Assembly: GCF_014641595.1 (NCBI RefSeq)
Contig: NZ_BMIA01000003.1
Span: 558,001-622,000, forward strand
Reading direction: 5' to 3'
DNA length: 64,000 bases
Source of the DNA: Dyadobacter endophyticus
GTDB lineage: Bacteria > Bacteroidota > Bacteroidia > Cytophagales > Spirosomataceae
Part shown: positions 52,684 through 62,292 of the stretch, one piece after another
Layout: every line of letters starts with the position of its first letter
How positions within the stretch are numbered: position 1 is the stretch's first letter
Made by a program: the position numbers and the translations under genes
Notes under the pieces: generated by a model
Database searches by the model: none
What the model saw: only the letters and a program-made list of their open reading frames with translations
Told to the model about the DNA's origin: nothing

Positions 52684-53793
52684 ATGTCCACCCAGTTTTT
52701 TGCAGAGAAAGTTTTTACAGGAGCAGAAGTCCTGTTCAACCAGATTATCGTCGTCGAAAATGGCCGTGTCAGCAGCGTCGAAAGCGGTACACCCAAGACG
52801 GGCATGCCACAGGTAACCAACCTTGCGCCGGGTTTTTTTGACAGTCACATCAATGGGGGTGAGCAGTTCTATTTCACCGAGCGCGCCGACCAGGAGACAA
52901 TTGATGATATTTACCAGGCGAGCGTCCACACCGGCACCGCCTACGTGCTACCGACCCTCATTACTTCACCGCACGATAACATTCTTAAAGGTATCGAAGC
53001 CACGCGCAGCTATATGGCCAAAAACCCGGATTCGGGCGTGCTGGGCATGCATTTGGAGGGCCCTTACCTGAACCCGGTCAAGCGCGGCGCGCATTTGGCG
53101 GCATTCGTTCGCAAACCAACTGACCAGGAACTCGACGAGATCATCCGCTACGGCAAGGACGTGATCCGCCTGATCACCATCGCGCCCGAAATGTTTACCG
53201 AAGACCAGCTGCAAATGTTGCTCGAATCGGGTATTACCGTTTCGGCAGGCCATTCTAATGCTACTTACGCCGAAGCTATGACCGCATTCGACCAGGGCAT
53301 TCAGCTTGTGACGCATTTGTACAACGCTATGTCGGCATTTGGCCACAGGGCTCCCGGGCTCGTGGGCGCTACTTTCGACACCGAATTTGTTTATGCGCCA
53401 ATCATTATAGACGGTACCCATTGTGATTTCGGCGCGGCGAGTGTTGCTTACAAAATCAAGCGCGATAAGCTCTTCCTGATTTCGGATGCATTGTTTTTAG
53501 GCCAGAAGGTCACGCAGTTTAAATGGGGGGAATTTGATGCCTATTTGAAAGACGGGAAATACATCAACTCGGATGGTAACCTCGCAGGCGCTACTATTTC
53601 GCTCGGCGACGCGGTACGGAATGCCGTGGAAATCATCGGAATACCAGTTCAGGAAGCGATTGAAATGGCGACTGTCCGGCCGGCAACCGCATTGGGGCTG
53701 CAAGACAAGATAGGTAGCATTGCACCGGGCTATCCCGCTGTATTTACCGCTTTCGACGACAACCTCGAAAATTTCGAAGTGCTTCGTTATTAA
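52684..53793 (+). CDS. nagA: N-acetylglucosamine-6-phosphate deacetylase
   Basis: Amidohydrolase of 369 residues from ATG 52684. It removes acetate from GlcNAc-6-phosphate in amino-sugar and wall recycling. Metal and substrate motifs: PGFFDSHINGG (about 49-59), HLEGPYLNPVKRGAH (metal Glu), SAGHSNATY and THLYNAMSAFGHR (metal His), and the catalytic Asp in LFLISDALFLG. All key residues are present. Convergent with the radical SAM gene, with only four bases between stop codons. Confidence 0.94.
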   Translation: MSTQFFAEKVFTGAEVLFNQIIVVENGRVSSVESGTPKTGMPQVTNLAPGFFDSHINGGEQFYFTERADQETIDDIYQASVHTGTAYVLPTLITSPHDNILKGIEATRSYMAKNPDSGVLGMHLEGPYLNPVKRGAHLAAFVRKPTDQELDEIIRYGKDVIRLITIAPEMFTEDQLQMLLESGITVSAGHSNATYAEAMTAFDQGIQLVTHLYNAMSAFGHRAPGLVGATFDTEFVYAPIIIDGTHCDFGAASVAYKIKRDKLFLISDALFLGQKVTQFKWGEFDAYLKDGKYINSDGNLAGATISLGDAVRNAVEIIGIPVQEAIEMATVRPATALGLQDKIGSIAPGYPAVFTAFDDNLENFEVLRY

Positions 53794-53797
53794 CGCC

Positions 53798-55996
53798 TTA
53801 AAGCACAAGCATACCCCCTTTTTTCAACTCCTGCCACGTGCGGGAGTTGAGGAATATATCGAAATTTCCTAGTCCGGCTGCTTCAAAATCATTTCTAAAT
53901 TGCTCGAAAGCATAAGGTTCGGGATTGGCAATGAGCAATTTGGGAAGCATTTCAGTCAACCACTCCCCTACTTCGACGTCCGCTTCAACGGCCCATTCTT
54001 TTTTCTTGTTATAAAAAACGAGTTCCGCTATTTCGCGTACTTTCCTCCCTTTTCTTTCCTCAAAAACAGCTATTTCGGGTAAACTGCCGGTCCATACAAT
54101 GAATGCATTCGGTCGTGCCGCCAGTTCTACGGGTTCGTGGATGCTCTTTTCAAGGTAATTCGGCGGAATAGACGTCGGCGGCGTTTTGAAATCGAACCAT
54201 TTGGACAATGGAAAATCCAGGCAAACGCCGTGCATAAAATTGAAAAGCGATTTGCGTAAGCCTTCTGCAAACCGGTCATGATCGGCACCCAGCGGGTCGT
54301 TATGTTCCAAATCATTATTCGCAAACGTGCCCGTATCCGGCCCCAGCCGCATGACATCGAACGCTTCCGGATGTAAACCGACCGGACTATGCGCGGTCAT
54401 TGCGAACCGGTGCCAAAAGCCCGATTGCACCACGCCCAGCTGGAACATCTGCCGCACCATTTCCAGCGAATCGATTGTCTCCTGTGCGGTTTGCGTCGGG
54501 AACCCGTACATCAGGTACGCGTGCACCATAATGCCTGCCTGCGTGAACGCATCCGCCACGCGCGCTACCTGCGCAACGGTAACACCTTTTTTCATTCGTT
54601 CGAGCAGGCGATCGGAGGCCACTTCAAGCCCGCCCGAAATAGCGATACAGCCCGAAGCTTTCAATAGCAGGCAGAGGTCGTAAGTGAAGTTCTTTTCGAA
54701 ACGGATATTAGTCCACCAAACGACCGTGAGCTTCCGGCGGATAATTTCCAGCGCCAAGTCGCGCAGCAATGCCGGCGGCGCAGCTTCATCTACAAAATGG
54801 AAGCCGTTCTGCTGCGTCTGCGCGATGATTTCCTCAATGCGGTCGCAGAGCAATGAAGCTGTCATCGGCTCGTAACGGCGGATATAATCCAGGGAAATGT
54901 CGCAAAACGAGCATTTACCCCAATAGCAGCCATGTGCGAGCGTCAACTTGTTCCAGCGGCCGTCACTCCAGAGACGGTGCATCGGATTCACGATCTCGAT
55001 GACCGAAAGATAATCGTGCAAGGGCAAATCGCTATAATCCGGCGTACCTGTTTCGCGCTGCGGTACATCTTTTTCCTTCGCACCATTGTGATACACCACC
55101 TTTCCCTCTACCAGCGAATACACTCTTTTCAAACTTGCGAGGTCGCGCTCACCATCCAAATGCTCCAAAAGGGATTGCAGCGGCGCCTCTCCGTCGTCGA
55201 GGCATATAAAATCGATGTAATTAAACACTCGCGGCTCTTCCAGCGAACGCAGTTCCGTATTGGCGAAGCCGCCACCCATCACGATTTTGATATGTGGGTA
55301 ATGTGCTTTCAAATACTGCCCGCATTTAAAACCACCATACAAATTCCCGGGAAAAGGCACCGAAATGCATACGATATCGGGTTGGTATCGCGTCACTTTT
55401 TGTTCCAGCACATCCTTCAACGTCTGCGAAAGCAGCGTATCCGGCGTTTCCAGCGCGGCTTCCATTTCATCAAAGCTCGTCGCAGACCGCCCCAACCGCT
55501 CCGCATACCGGCTGAAACCGAAATGTGGGTCGATGGCTTCCTGGATCAGATCGCCGAGGTCTTCGAGGTATAATGTCGCCAAATGCCGGGCTTTATCGTG
55601 GATACCCATCGTTCCGAATGCCCAATCCAGATCTTCCAGTTGCTGAAAGCGACTAGCCTCCGGCAGATAGCTGCGATCGCAAATGCTATGGGCCAGTGTG
55701 GGGTTATTGTTTTTAAGAAAACGGATCACCGGATCGATCGTCGAAATGTACTCATCCCGCAGCGCGTAAATACGGAAACTATTGTCCGTCAGCTCGATAT
55801 CCGACGCTTCGAGCATGGCAAAAATCTTTTGCAATCCCTTTGAAGAAAATAATTCCAGGATCACATCAATCCCCAGATCAGCCTGATACGACGCTCTGCC
55901 CAAAGTATTCAAAAACCCTTTGAGGTAAGCGGTAGCGGGGTAAGGCGTATTGAGCTGGGTAAATGGCGGGGTAACCAGAAGTATTTTCTTTTTCAC
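53798..55996 (-). CDS. B12-binding-type radical SAM protein
   Basis: 732 residues from a GTG at 55996 (VKKKILLVTPPFTQ); I prefer it to the upstream TTG at 56020, because a promoter -7 element overlaps that codon. A cobalamin-binding-like Rossmann domain (about 200-285, QPDIVCISVPFP, KIVMGGGF) lacks a DxHxxG motif. The radical SAM core carries cysteines 357, 362 and 365 in HGCYWGKCSFCD, a CX4CX2C spacing instead of CX3CX2C, as in a known subgroup with GCYWG. EGLEVASDRLLERMKKGV-like segment (GGLEVASDRLLERM) follows. Substrate unknown; possibly a methyltransferase or maturase. Confidence 0.88.
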   Translation of the reverse strand: MKKKILLVTPPFTQLNTPYPATAYLKGFLNTLGRASYQADLGIDVILELFSSKGLQKIFAMLEASDIELTDNSFRIYALRDEYISTIDPVIRFLKNNNPTLAHSICDRSYLPEASRFQQLEDLDWAFGTMGIHDKARHLATLYLEDLGDLIQEAIDPHFGFSRYAERLGRSATSFDEMEAALETPDTLLSQTLKDVLEQKVTRYQPDIVCISVPFPGNLYGGFKCGQYLKAHYPHIKIVMGGGFANTELRSLEEPRVFNYIDFICLDDGEAPLQSLLEHLDGERDLASLKRVYSLVEGKVVYHNGAKEKDVPQRETGTPDYSDLPLHDYLSVIEIVNPMHRLWSDGRWNKLTLAHGCYWGKCSFCDISLDYIRRYEPMTASLLCDRIEEIIAQTQQNGFHFVDEAAPPALLRDLALEIIRRKLTVVWWTNIRFEKNFTYDLCLLLKASGCIAISGGLEVASDRLLERMKKGVTVAQVARVADAFTQAGIMVHAYLMYGFPTQTAQETIDSLEMVRQMFQLGVVQSGFWHRFAMTAHSPVGLHPEAFDVMRLGPDTGTFANNDLEHNDPLGADHDRFAEGLRKSLFNFMHGVCLDFPLSKWFDFKTPPTSIPPNYLEKSIHEPVELAARPNAFIVWTGSLPEIAVFEERKGRKVREIAELVFYNKKKEWAVEADVEVGEWLTEMLPKLLIANPEPYAFEQFRNDFEAAGLGNFDIFLNSRTWQELKKGGMLVL

Positions 55997-56017
55997 GGAT
56001 GCGCGTTTTCTACGGTG

Positions 56018-56025
56018 CAAAGGTA
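56018..56025 (-). promoter_or_regulatory. Candidate -7 element of the radical SAM gene
   Basis: Reads TACCTTTG on the minus strand (CAAAGGTA on the plus strand), an exact TAnnTTTG and identical to the element before the polysaccharide locus. The start would be near 56011, about 15 bases before the GTG at 55996. No good -33 TTG is seen at the usual spacing. Confidence 0.4.
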
Positions 56026-56088
56026 AGGTTTTTGGATTTGAAAGAATACTGGTAACTTGACCTACAACCGAACCTGCGCCGCTTTGCC

Positions 56089-56862
56089 ATGAAGATCATC
56101 CCGGATACGTTACTTGAAAACTATCGCAACCAGCTTGGGAGCAAGTTGCATGAGGCATTGCAGCAACTCGACGAATCGTTCGTGCGGCCGGATTCTTTCA
56201 ACTTTTACACCTCCATTGCCGTCATCACATCCTCCAAAATCGAAGGCGAACCCATGGAGGTCGACAGCTACATCAAACACAAGCTCCAGCACATCGAATA
56301 CCTCCCTGAACTGACCCAAAAGCCCAACGACCTTTTCCGCGCATACATTTACGCGAGGGAGAACAGGCTCACCAACGAGCACTTTTCACAGGTGCACCGG
56401 ATACTTACCGAACACCTCTTGCCGGCGCATTACCGGGGCGCTCACCGGCGGAACGCCATGGTGGTGATGGAACATAAAACGGGCCGCATTCAATTTGAAG
56501 CAGCACCTGCTCATTTGGTAGAAGGAGAAATGGACAAGCTGTGGGAAGATATTGACGAACTCCTGCGTTGTAATTTATCACTGGAAGAAACTTTCTATTA
56601 CGCCTCGTTCATCCATTTGCTATTTGTTTGCATCCACCCTTTCAACGACGGAAACGGCCGCGCCGGACGGCTACTAGAAAAGTGGTTTCTATCGGACAAG
56701 CTTGGGCCGGTGGCATGGTATGTGCAATCGGAGCAACATTATTATCAGCACGTAGACGATTACTACCGGAACCTGAACCGGCTCGGGGTTTTCTACGAAC
56801 AGCTGGATTTCACCAAGGCCGGACCGTTTTTGATGATGCTGCCGGAGGCGTTGGATAAATGA
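56089..56862 (+). CDS. Fic-domain protein (class II AMP-transferase type)
   Basis: 257 residues, a Fic fold with an N-terminal helical part. The catalytic motif HPFNDGNGRAGR (183-194) is complete, including the base His183. An auto-inhibitory motif S48-x3-E52-G53 (SSKIEGEPMEV) lies upstream in the chain, placing it in class II, where the Glu blocks productive ATP binding until released. Expected reaction: transfer of AMP to a hydroxyl on a target protein. There is no toxin-antitoxin partner next to it. Divergent from the radical SAM gene; target unknown. Confidence 0.92.
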   Translation: MKIIPDTLLENYRNQLGSKLHEALQQLDESFVRPDSFNFYTSIAVITSSKIEGEPMEVDSYIKHKLQHIEYLPELTQKPNDLFRAYIYARENRLTNEHFSQVHRILTEHLLPAHYRGAHRRNAMVVMEHKTGRIQFEAAPAHLVEGEMDKLWEDIDELLRCNLSLEETFYYASFIHLLFVCIHPFNDGNGRAGRLLEKWFLSDKLGPVAWYVQSEQHYYQHVDDYYRNLNRLGVFYEQLDFTKAGPFLMMLPEALDK

Positions 56863-56909
56863 GAGGCGGTATTTGGAAAGTTAAGGCGCAAATGGGCAAC
56901 CATGTTCTT

Positions 56910-56943
56910 CCGGGCAGGCTAGTCGTAGCCAAAAGCCTCCCGG
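56910..56943. repeat. Structured intergenic segment upstream of the phosphatase gene
   Basis: CCGGG (56910-56914) pairs with CCCGG (56939-56943) and GGCTA (56917-56921) with TAGCC (56926-56930); AGGC/GCCT offers an alternative pairing. Lies in the 176-bp gap after the Fic gene, and no T run follows. It may be a weak terminator or leader structure. Confidence 0.35.
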
Positions 56944-57038
56944 CCCTCCATATTATCAAAATGTGAAATGACGACAGCTGCTAGCCCGATTGCTTTCCAA
57001 ACGGGTAATATTGTGAACACAATTTGCCACAAGTCGCT

Positions 57039-58442
57039 ATGCAGTCTTTCAGTCATTTATATTCCAGATTCCTCCTTGCGGGAACGCTGCTTATTGCCGG
57101 TGTTGCGCCCACGCAAGCACAGCAAAACAAAACTTACCCGCCCTCTGCATTTCCCGACCGGTTGATATTAGGCTACAAAGGCGATCCTGCTACTTCTCAG
57201 GCGGTAAACTGGCGTACAGATTCGACCGTGACAGGCGCCGTTGCAGCGATTCATGAAGCCGATCCCTCGCCTGATTTCCCAGCCAAAGCACGCATCGTTC
57301 AGGCGGCTACACACAAGGTGGTGATAGAAGGCAAGACTGCCCATTACCACGAGGCCAATTTCGGTGACCTCAAACCATCCACACAATACGTATACCGCGT
57401 CGGTGACGGGAAATCGTGGAGTGAATGGTTTCATTTCAAAACGGCCTCCGACAAACCGGAGCCGGTTTCATTCCTCTATTTTGGAGATGCACAAAACGAC
57501 ATTCGTTCTCTATGGTCGCGGGCGGTGCGGGGTGCTTTCGCTAATATGCCCAAAGCCAATCTGATGATCCACGCGGGCGACCTTATCAACAATTCCAATG
57601 CGGATTACCAATGGGGTGAATGGTTTGAAGCAGGTGGCTGGATCAACGGGATGATTCCTAACCTGGCAACACCCGGTAACCACGAATATTACCGCGATGC
57701 GCAGCGGAATCTTTTTGTTTCCATGCATTGGAAACCCCAATTCGCACTACCTGAAAACGGTCCGGAAGGCCTGGCAGAAACCGCATATTATATTGATTAC
57801 CAAGGAATTCGATTTATCTCTCTCGACTCGCAGGCAGCTATCCTCGATTCGACCACAATGAAAAAGCAAGCTGCGTGGTTTGAGCAAATTACTACCGGCA
57901 ATCCAAACCGCTGGACGATCGTGGTGCATCACCACCCTATTTACTCTACAAAAAATGGCCGCGACAACGACGAATGGAGGGCAACAATGGAGCCTTTGTA
58001 CAAAAAACACAAGGTTGATATCGTGTTGCAAGGCCACGACCATACCTACGGGCGCGGATTGAATATCCCCATTGGTCAAAGCCGCAAAAAGCCCGACGGA
58101 CCGATTTACGTGGTATCTGTAAGCGGCCCGAAAATGTATGACATCGGCTTGCAAAACTGGATGGACCGCGCCGCTTCAAATACGCAACTGTACCAGGCAA
58201 TCACCGTCGATCAGAACAAACTCGCCTTCAAAGCATTTACCGTTAATGGCGATTTGTACGATGCATTTGATTTGAACAAGGACAAAAACGGCGTCAACAC
58301 GTTAGTCGAGCTTTCCAATACATTGAAAATGAAGGAGCGGCTCGATTTGCCGGCAAATTATTTGAGGACATTCAAGGATGAAGAGCTGAAAGAATATAAC
58401 CGGCGTTATCAGGAATATAAGAAACGCAAGGGGATCAAGTAA
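57039..58442 (+). CDS. Secreted purple acid phosphatase-like metallophosphoesterase
   Basis: 467 residues from ATG 57039, with a signal peptide ending in TQAQ; a TTG five codons upstream is less likely. An N-terminal fibronectin-like domain (about 30-130) is followed by the metallophosphoesterase core with all PAP blocks: FLYFGDAQND, HAGDLINNS, TPGNHEYY, VVHHHPIYS and QGHDHTYGR, which supply the two-metal site. It hydrolyses phosphate esters in the periplasm or outside the cell. Convergent with the next gene across a shared terminator. Phosphate scavenging is the usual role of the family. Confidence 0.92.
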   Translation: MQSFSHLYSRFLLAGTLLIAGVAPTQAQQNKTYPPSAFPDRLILGYKGDPATSQAVNWRTDSTVTGAVAAIHEADPSPDFPAKARIVQAATHKVVIEGKTAHYHEANFGDLKPSTQYVYRVGDGKSWSEWFHFKTASDKPEPVSFLYFGDAQNDIRSLWSRAVRGAFANMPKANLMIHAGDLINNSNADYQWGEWFEAGGWINGMIPNLATPGNHEYYRDAQRNLFVSMHWKPQFALPENGPEGLAETAYYIDYQGIRFISLDSQAAILDSTTMKKQAAWFEQITTGNPNRWTIVVHHHPIYSTKNGRDNDEWRATMEPLYKKHKVDIVLQGHDHTYGRGLNIPIGQSRKKPDGPIYVVSVSGPKMYDIGLQNWMDRAASNTQLYQAITVDQNKLAFKAFTVNGDLYDAFDLNKDKNGVNTLVELSNTLKMKERLDLPANYLRTFKDEELKEYNRRYQEYKKRKGIK

Positions 58443-58445
58443 CCA

Positions 58446-58479
58446 AAACGGCTGGCATGTAGCGAAATACCAGCCGTTT
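58446..58479. terminator. Bidirectional terminator hairpin
   Basis: Perfect 10-bp stem AAACGGCTGG (58446-58455) and CCAGCCGTTT (58470-58479) with a 14-base loop, between the phosphatase stop (58442) and the stop of the leftward pectate-lyase-fold gene (58483). A and T at the stem ends give short U tracts in each direction. Confidence 0.8.
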
Positions 58480-58482
58480 CAT

Positions 58483-61467
58483 CTATTTCAGTTTTACAAC
58501 ATACAATGCATTCCGGCTAGTAATAAAAAGCGTGTCACCGGATACGGTGATGGTCGAAGGTCGCTCCGGCGTTTCGATTATATTGATTTCCTTGCCGGTA
58601 GAATCAAACACATAAACCTGCCCATCAGCAATATACACGTTCCCCTTGCTATCCACTGCCGAGCTGAATTCACCTTTTTCGGCAAATAGTTGCGGCTCCG
58701 ACAAATGTCCTTCCGGCCCGACGTTGAACCGGACAGTCCTTTTCAAATACTCGTCGGTGCCATACAGTACCTTCCCCGGGTAACCTTCCAGCAATGCATT
58801 CGAACGCGCGAGGTCGTAAACTACCGGCACAATCGTCACGCCATCAGGGGCAAGCCAGCACTCGCTAAACTTATTGGTACTCACGCTCAAAAAATCACCG
58901 GAGTCGCGGCGGCGGTTTGAAGGATCTAGCGTCTTCGCGATGCTTTTTACGTTGTTCAAAGGCACTTTTTTGAGCAAATGCATGGTTTCTTCCGGGTGCT
59001 CGGGGTTCATCGCATACACGAATGTGCCAAAACCGCTGTTTCCCCAGCCGCTGAAAGAGGTCCCGGCAGCATCCGGCGGATTGGTGAAGGTTTCAGGTTT
59101 TCCGTTAATGAGGTAACCTTGTTTTGGAGCATATTTGAATACAACTAAGAGATTATCCTTCGTATCAACGCCCAGCGAAAGCGGCTCCCACGGAAAGTCA
59201 GCCACGAGGCTTAATGCATTCGCCGTCGCCGACCATTTATAAATTCTCCGTGCCCGCGATTCGCTGAAATAAACGTTGCCTTTGCTGTCGTGGCAAATAC
59301 CGTCCGCAAATTCGAAGCCTTTGGCTATTTGTACCACTCTTCCTACCTGTAAATCAATCGGACGCGGTTTGGGCGTGTCAATTACCAACCGGTTAAACTC
59401 CCACGGCCGCACTTCAATGCCCGAATTCACGTCGTACAACGGAACCGTCGACGGATACTTGGTCTGGCTGTAATTATGCACATTCAGAAATTCCAGCCTG
59501 CGGTTGTTCCACGAGCGGATCGAATGCGGGTAGGGCGTACTGACGCGGATCACCCGGAACATATATAAGTTTGCAAAAAGTATATTATCGCACGATTCGA
59601 TTTCTAGCGGCTGGCAATTCGAACTTTCCTTGCTCTCCTCTTCCAGCTGCAATGCATAGACCTTCCAGTTGGACACATTTTTGAACCGAACTTCATTCCG
59701 TACATGGTGCTCTACCGACATCGCGTAGATACGCCCCGGCGTAATCGTATTAGACACGTACGCGCCTGCGGATGCGAAGGTATTCGCAGTCCAGATGTTT
59801 TTAAATGTGCCACCACCATTATTGGTTATCCAAAGGCTCCAATATTGCGTGTCCCAATGTTGCTCGTTGCCCACGTGCGAGGAGTTATTCGAAGCCTCCT
59901 GTCCTGGCCTTTTACGAGAGATGTTACCATGACCGCCCAGGAACTTCACATCATTCACGTACGAGCCGGCTCCCGCCATCCATTTCAAACCTACCGCCCG
60001 AGAATTGCTGGCTGCCGTCGAAATGCCGATGCCCGTCAGAATATTGCTTCCTCCCTCCGATGACTCCACCATCGGCTTCGGTGGCCCGAAACTTCCGAAT
60101 GCTTCTGTATTGTCCTGCAAGATAAATTGGGTTGAAACCGGGTTAAGGCCGATCAGAACCGTTTTCTGCTTCAATTTTAGGGTTTCGGTAATGCGGTACC
60201 AGCTTTGCGGCACGTATATCACGTCGTACTGATCGATAGCTGCCTGAATGGCCTTCGTATCGTCGGTTAGCCCATCGCCTTTCGCGCCAAGTGCTTTAAG
60301 ATTTCTCCAAAGGCTGATGTCCGGGAACACCGGAATATCCTTTTGAACCGGTACAGGCTCTGTTTTAAGCACTTCGATGTCCTGCGTTGTGGTTTGAACC
60401 GGTTTTGAATCGATTGCCGTCATTTGAAGGCCGTGGTTCAATGCCTTTATTTTGTATAGCTCACCTGGCCCGGCAATCTGCCTCCCGCTTGTTCGGAAAC
60501 CCACCAGGACAGGTACTTTTTTGCAATCGATATTGCGCAAACTTATCTGGGTATACGCGTTGTTTTCATTGCTGATCACGAACGCCGGCCCGCTTATGTT
60601 TTCCAGACGACTGTCCTCCATGAACAGTTTTTCGTAGAAATACGGATTGGTCTCGATTACAGTCGGCACATTCTTTACCGTCATCCGCACGATCGTCAGC
60701 CCCGATTCCTGCGAGCGGATCGCTGCTTTGCGCTGTCCTTCGAAATAAGTATCGACCATCATAAACTGCCAGCCCGGCGATGGCTTGAAGGTGTAAATAC
60801 CATAGTCGCCGCCATAGAACCGCACATCCTCCATTTCGTTACCCACATCGAACATTCCAGCTTTGCCAGTACCGGCATGAATATCGACGTGTGAAATAAA
60901 ACTATGCTGCGCGAAATGCGTCCGCAATGCCACCGCCGACGGATTACCCGATCCTATCCGCAAATCCACATTCGACATCGCACTATAAAACGTGCTCGCG
61001 CCGGCATCGGGGATCGGTTGCCCTTCTTTTGGAATAGCCGACGTGAACCAGAACATATATTTGGCATTACCCTTGTCCTGGGGATATTGCTCCTGAAAAC
61101 CAGGTGCATTGTCGGCCAGGATAATCAGCGGCCGCCTTTTGCCATAGCCGATCACCCGGACTGCCGTGGGAATATATATTGTCTTGCTAATCTTGTAAGT
61201 TCCCTCCGGAATGAACACGACCCCAAAATTGAAATTGGTTTTCACCTCATTGATAGCCCGTTGCAGCTCGTCGGAAACGTCGGTTTTGCCGTCATTGCTG
61301 ATTTTGAAGGTTTCAGGGGTAAAATAGGTGGCGTCATCATCGTTCAGCCGCGCCTGGTAGAACGACTTGCTTTCAGGAGTTGGGGCAACCTTCGGCTTTT
61401 TCTTTTGCGCAAAGCCAATATGCTGCACCGAAACGATCAGCGCAAGCATTAAAATTCTTTTCAGCAT
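58483..61467 (-). CDS. Secreted double pectate-lyase-fold protein fused to an SMP-30-like propeller
   Basis: 994 residues with a signal peptide (ends GFAQ). Two right-handed beta-helix starts of the Pectate_lyase_3/GH28-like type are seen: VSDELQRAINEV near 65 with GVVFIPEGTYKISKTI, and GAKGDGLTDDTKAIQAAIDQYDVIYVPQSWY near 390. Residues about 725-994 form a propeller of the SMP-30/NHL kind (FADGICHDSKGNVYFSES, SSAVDSKGNVYIADG). So one chain combines polysaccharide binding or cleavage with a lactonase- or sensor-like C-terminal part. It is the last gene of a leftward operon with ThuA (six bases upstream) and CocE genes. Confidence 0.8.
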   Translation of the reverse strand: MLKRILMLALIVSVQHIGFAQKKKPKVAPTPESKSFYQARLNDDDATYFTPETFKISNDGKTDVSDELQRAINEVKTNFNFGVVFIPEGTYKISKTIYIPTAVRVIGYGKRRPLIILADNAPGFQEQYPQDKGNAKYMFWFTSAIPKEGQPIPDAGASTFYSAMSNVDLRIGSGNPSAVALRTHFAQHSFISHVDIHAGTGKAGMFDVGNEMEDVRFYGGDYGIYTFKPSPGWQFMMVDTYFEGQRKAAIRSQESGLTIVRMTVKNVPTVIETNPYFYEKLFMEDSRLENISGPAFVISNENNAYTQISLRNIDCKKVPVLVGFRTSGRQIAGPGELYKIKALNHGLQMTAIDSKPVQTTTQDIEVLKTEPVPVQKDIPVFPDISLWRNLKALGAKGDGLTDDTKAIQAAIDQYDVIYVPQSWYRITETLKLKQKTVLIGLNPVSTQFILQDNTEAFGSFGPPKPMVESSEGGSNILTGIGISTAASNSRAVGLKWMAGAGSYVNDVKFLGGHGNISRKRPGQEASNNSSHVGNEQHWDTQYWSLWITNNGGGTFKNIWTANTFASAGAYVSNTITPGRIYAMSVEHHVRNEVRFKNVSNWKVYALQLEEESKESSNCQPLEIESCDNILFANLYMFRVIRVSTPYPHSIRSWNNRRLEFLNVHNYSQTKYPSTVPLYDVNSGIEVRPWEFNRLVIDTPKPRPIDLQVGRVVQIAKGFEFADGICHDSKGNVYFSESRARRIYKWSATANALSLVADFPWEPLSLGVDTKDNLLVVFKYAPKQGYLINGKPETFTNPPDAAGTSFSGWGNSGFGTFVYAMNPEHPEETMHLLKKVPLNNVKSIAKTLDPSNRRRDSGDFLSVSTNKFSECWLAPDGVTIVPVVYDLARSNALLEGYPGKVLYGTDEYLKRTVRFNVGPEGHLSEPQLFAEKGEFSSAVDSKGNVYIADGQVYVFDSTGKEINIIETPERPSTITVSGDTLFITSRNALYVVKLK

Positions 61468-61473
61468 ATCCGG

Positions 61474-62244
61474 TTATTTTTGGGCAGCCCAGAGGATCGC
61501 GTTTTTGAAAATCGTTTTATAAACGTCGCTTTCGAACAGCACCGGCGAATGTCCCATAAAAATGTAGACATTCTTGGCCTTCTTTTCAGGATTCGACCAA
61601 ATGACCGGATGGTCTCCCATTTTGATCTTCGAATCGGGCGTATAAGTCGATTCGTCCACGCTCGCGATCACATCCACATTTGGGCGAGGGCTTTTGTCGT
61701 AGATATACCATTCCTCTTTCTGAACCGGAAACGACGCAGGTACGCCCTTCATAATCGGATGTTTGCCGTTTTCTACCTTCACCGTCGCGGCGGCAAAGTC
61801 ACTTATGTAGTTCTTGTAACGGATACCGCCCATGAATTCCGCAAACCAGGGCCATATTTTATAACCGTCGAATTCACCCAACAAGGTCGCATGATGAAAC
61901 CCAATCCAGCCGCCTTTGCCTTCATCGATATACTTTTCAAATGCGGCAGCGGCCTCAGGTTTCCAGGCATAGGGTACATAGTCGATCTGGATAATGAGCT
62001 GATATTCAGATAAAAAAACCTCGTTAACCGGATCCGTTTTGTCAATATAATCGATACTGAAATGCGCATCGGCAGCCAGAGAATCCAACCACAGCCGGGC
62101 TGCTTTGGAATAGGCGATGTGATGCCCACCGGGCTCGGCCATCGCCAAAACGTGGAATTTCGGCTTTACCTGCGCCCAGGCGGTGCCGGCAACAAGCCAC
62201 AACACGACGCAACAAACCGGAATTTTCCGGAATACATTTTTCAT
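61474..62244 (-). CDS. ThuA-domain secreted protein
   Basis: 256 residues: signal peptide (ends GTAWAQ) and a single ThuA/class I glutamine amidotransferase-like domain. Family segments: GGWIGFHHATLL, GHSPVLFES at the C terminus, and IIQIDYVPYAW. ThuA-like proteins in Bacteroidota are often fused to or found beside secreted glycan-degrading enzymes; despite the name (trehalose utilisation), their reaction is unresolved. Six bases before the beta-helix/propeller gene. Confidence 0.88.
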   Translation of the reverse strand: MKNVFRKIPVCCVVLWLVAGTAWAQVKPKFHVLAMAEPGGHHIAYSKAARLWLDSLAADAHFSIDYIDKTDPVNEVFLSEYQLIIQIDYVPYAWKPEAAAAFEKYIDEGKGGWIGFHHATLLGEFDGYKIWPWFAEFMGGIRYKNYISDFAAATVKVENGKHPIMKGVPASFPVQKEEWYIYDKSPRPNVDVIASVDESTYTPDSKIKMGDHPVIWSNPEKKAKNVYIFMGHSPVLFESDVYKTIFKNAILWAAQK

Positions 62245-62292
62245 TGGATTTAGGATTAAGGGATTTAGGATTAAAAGGGCATTGCCTTGTTA

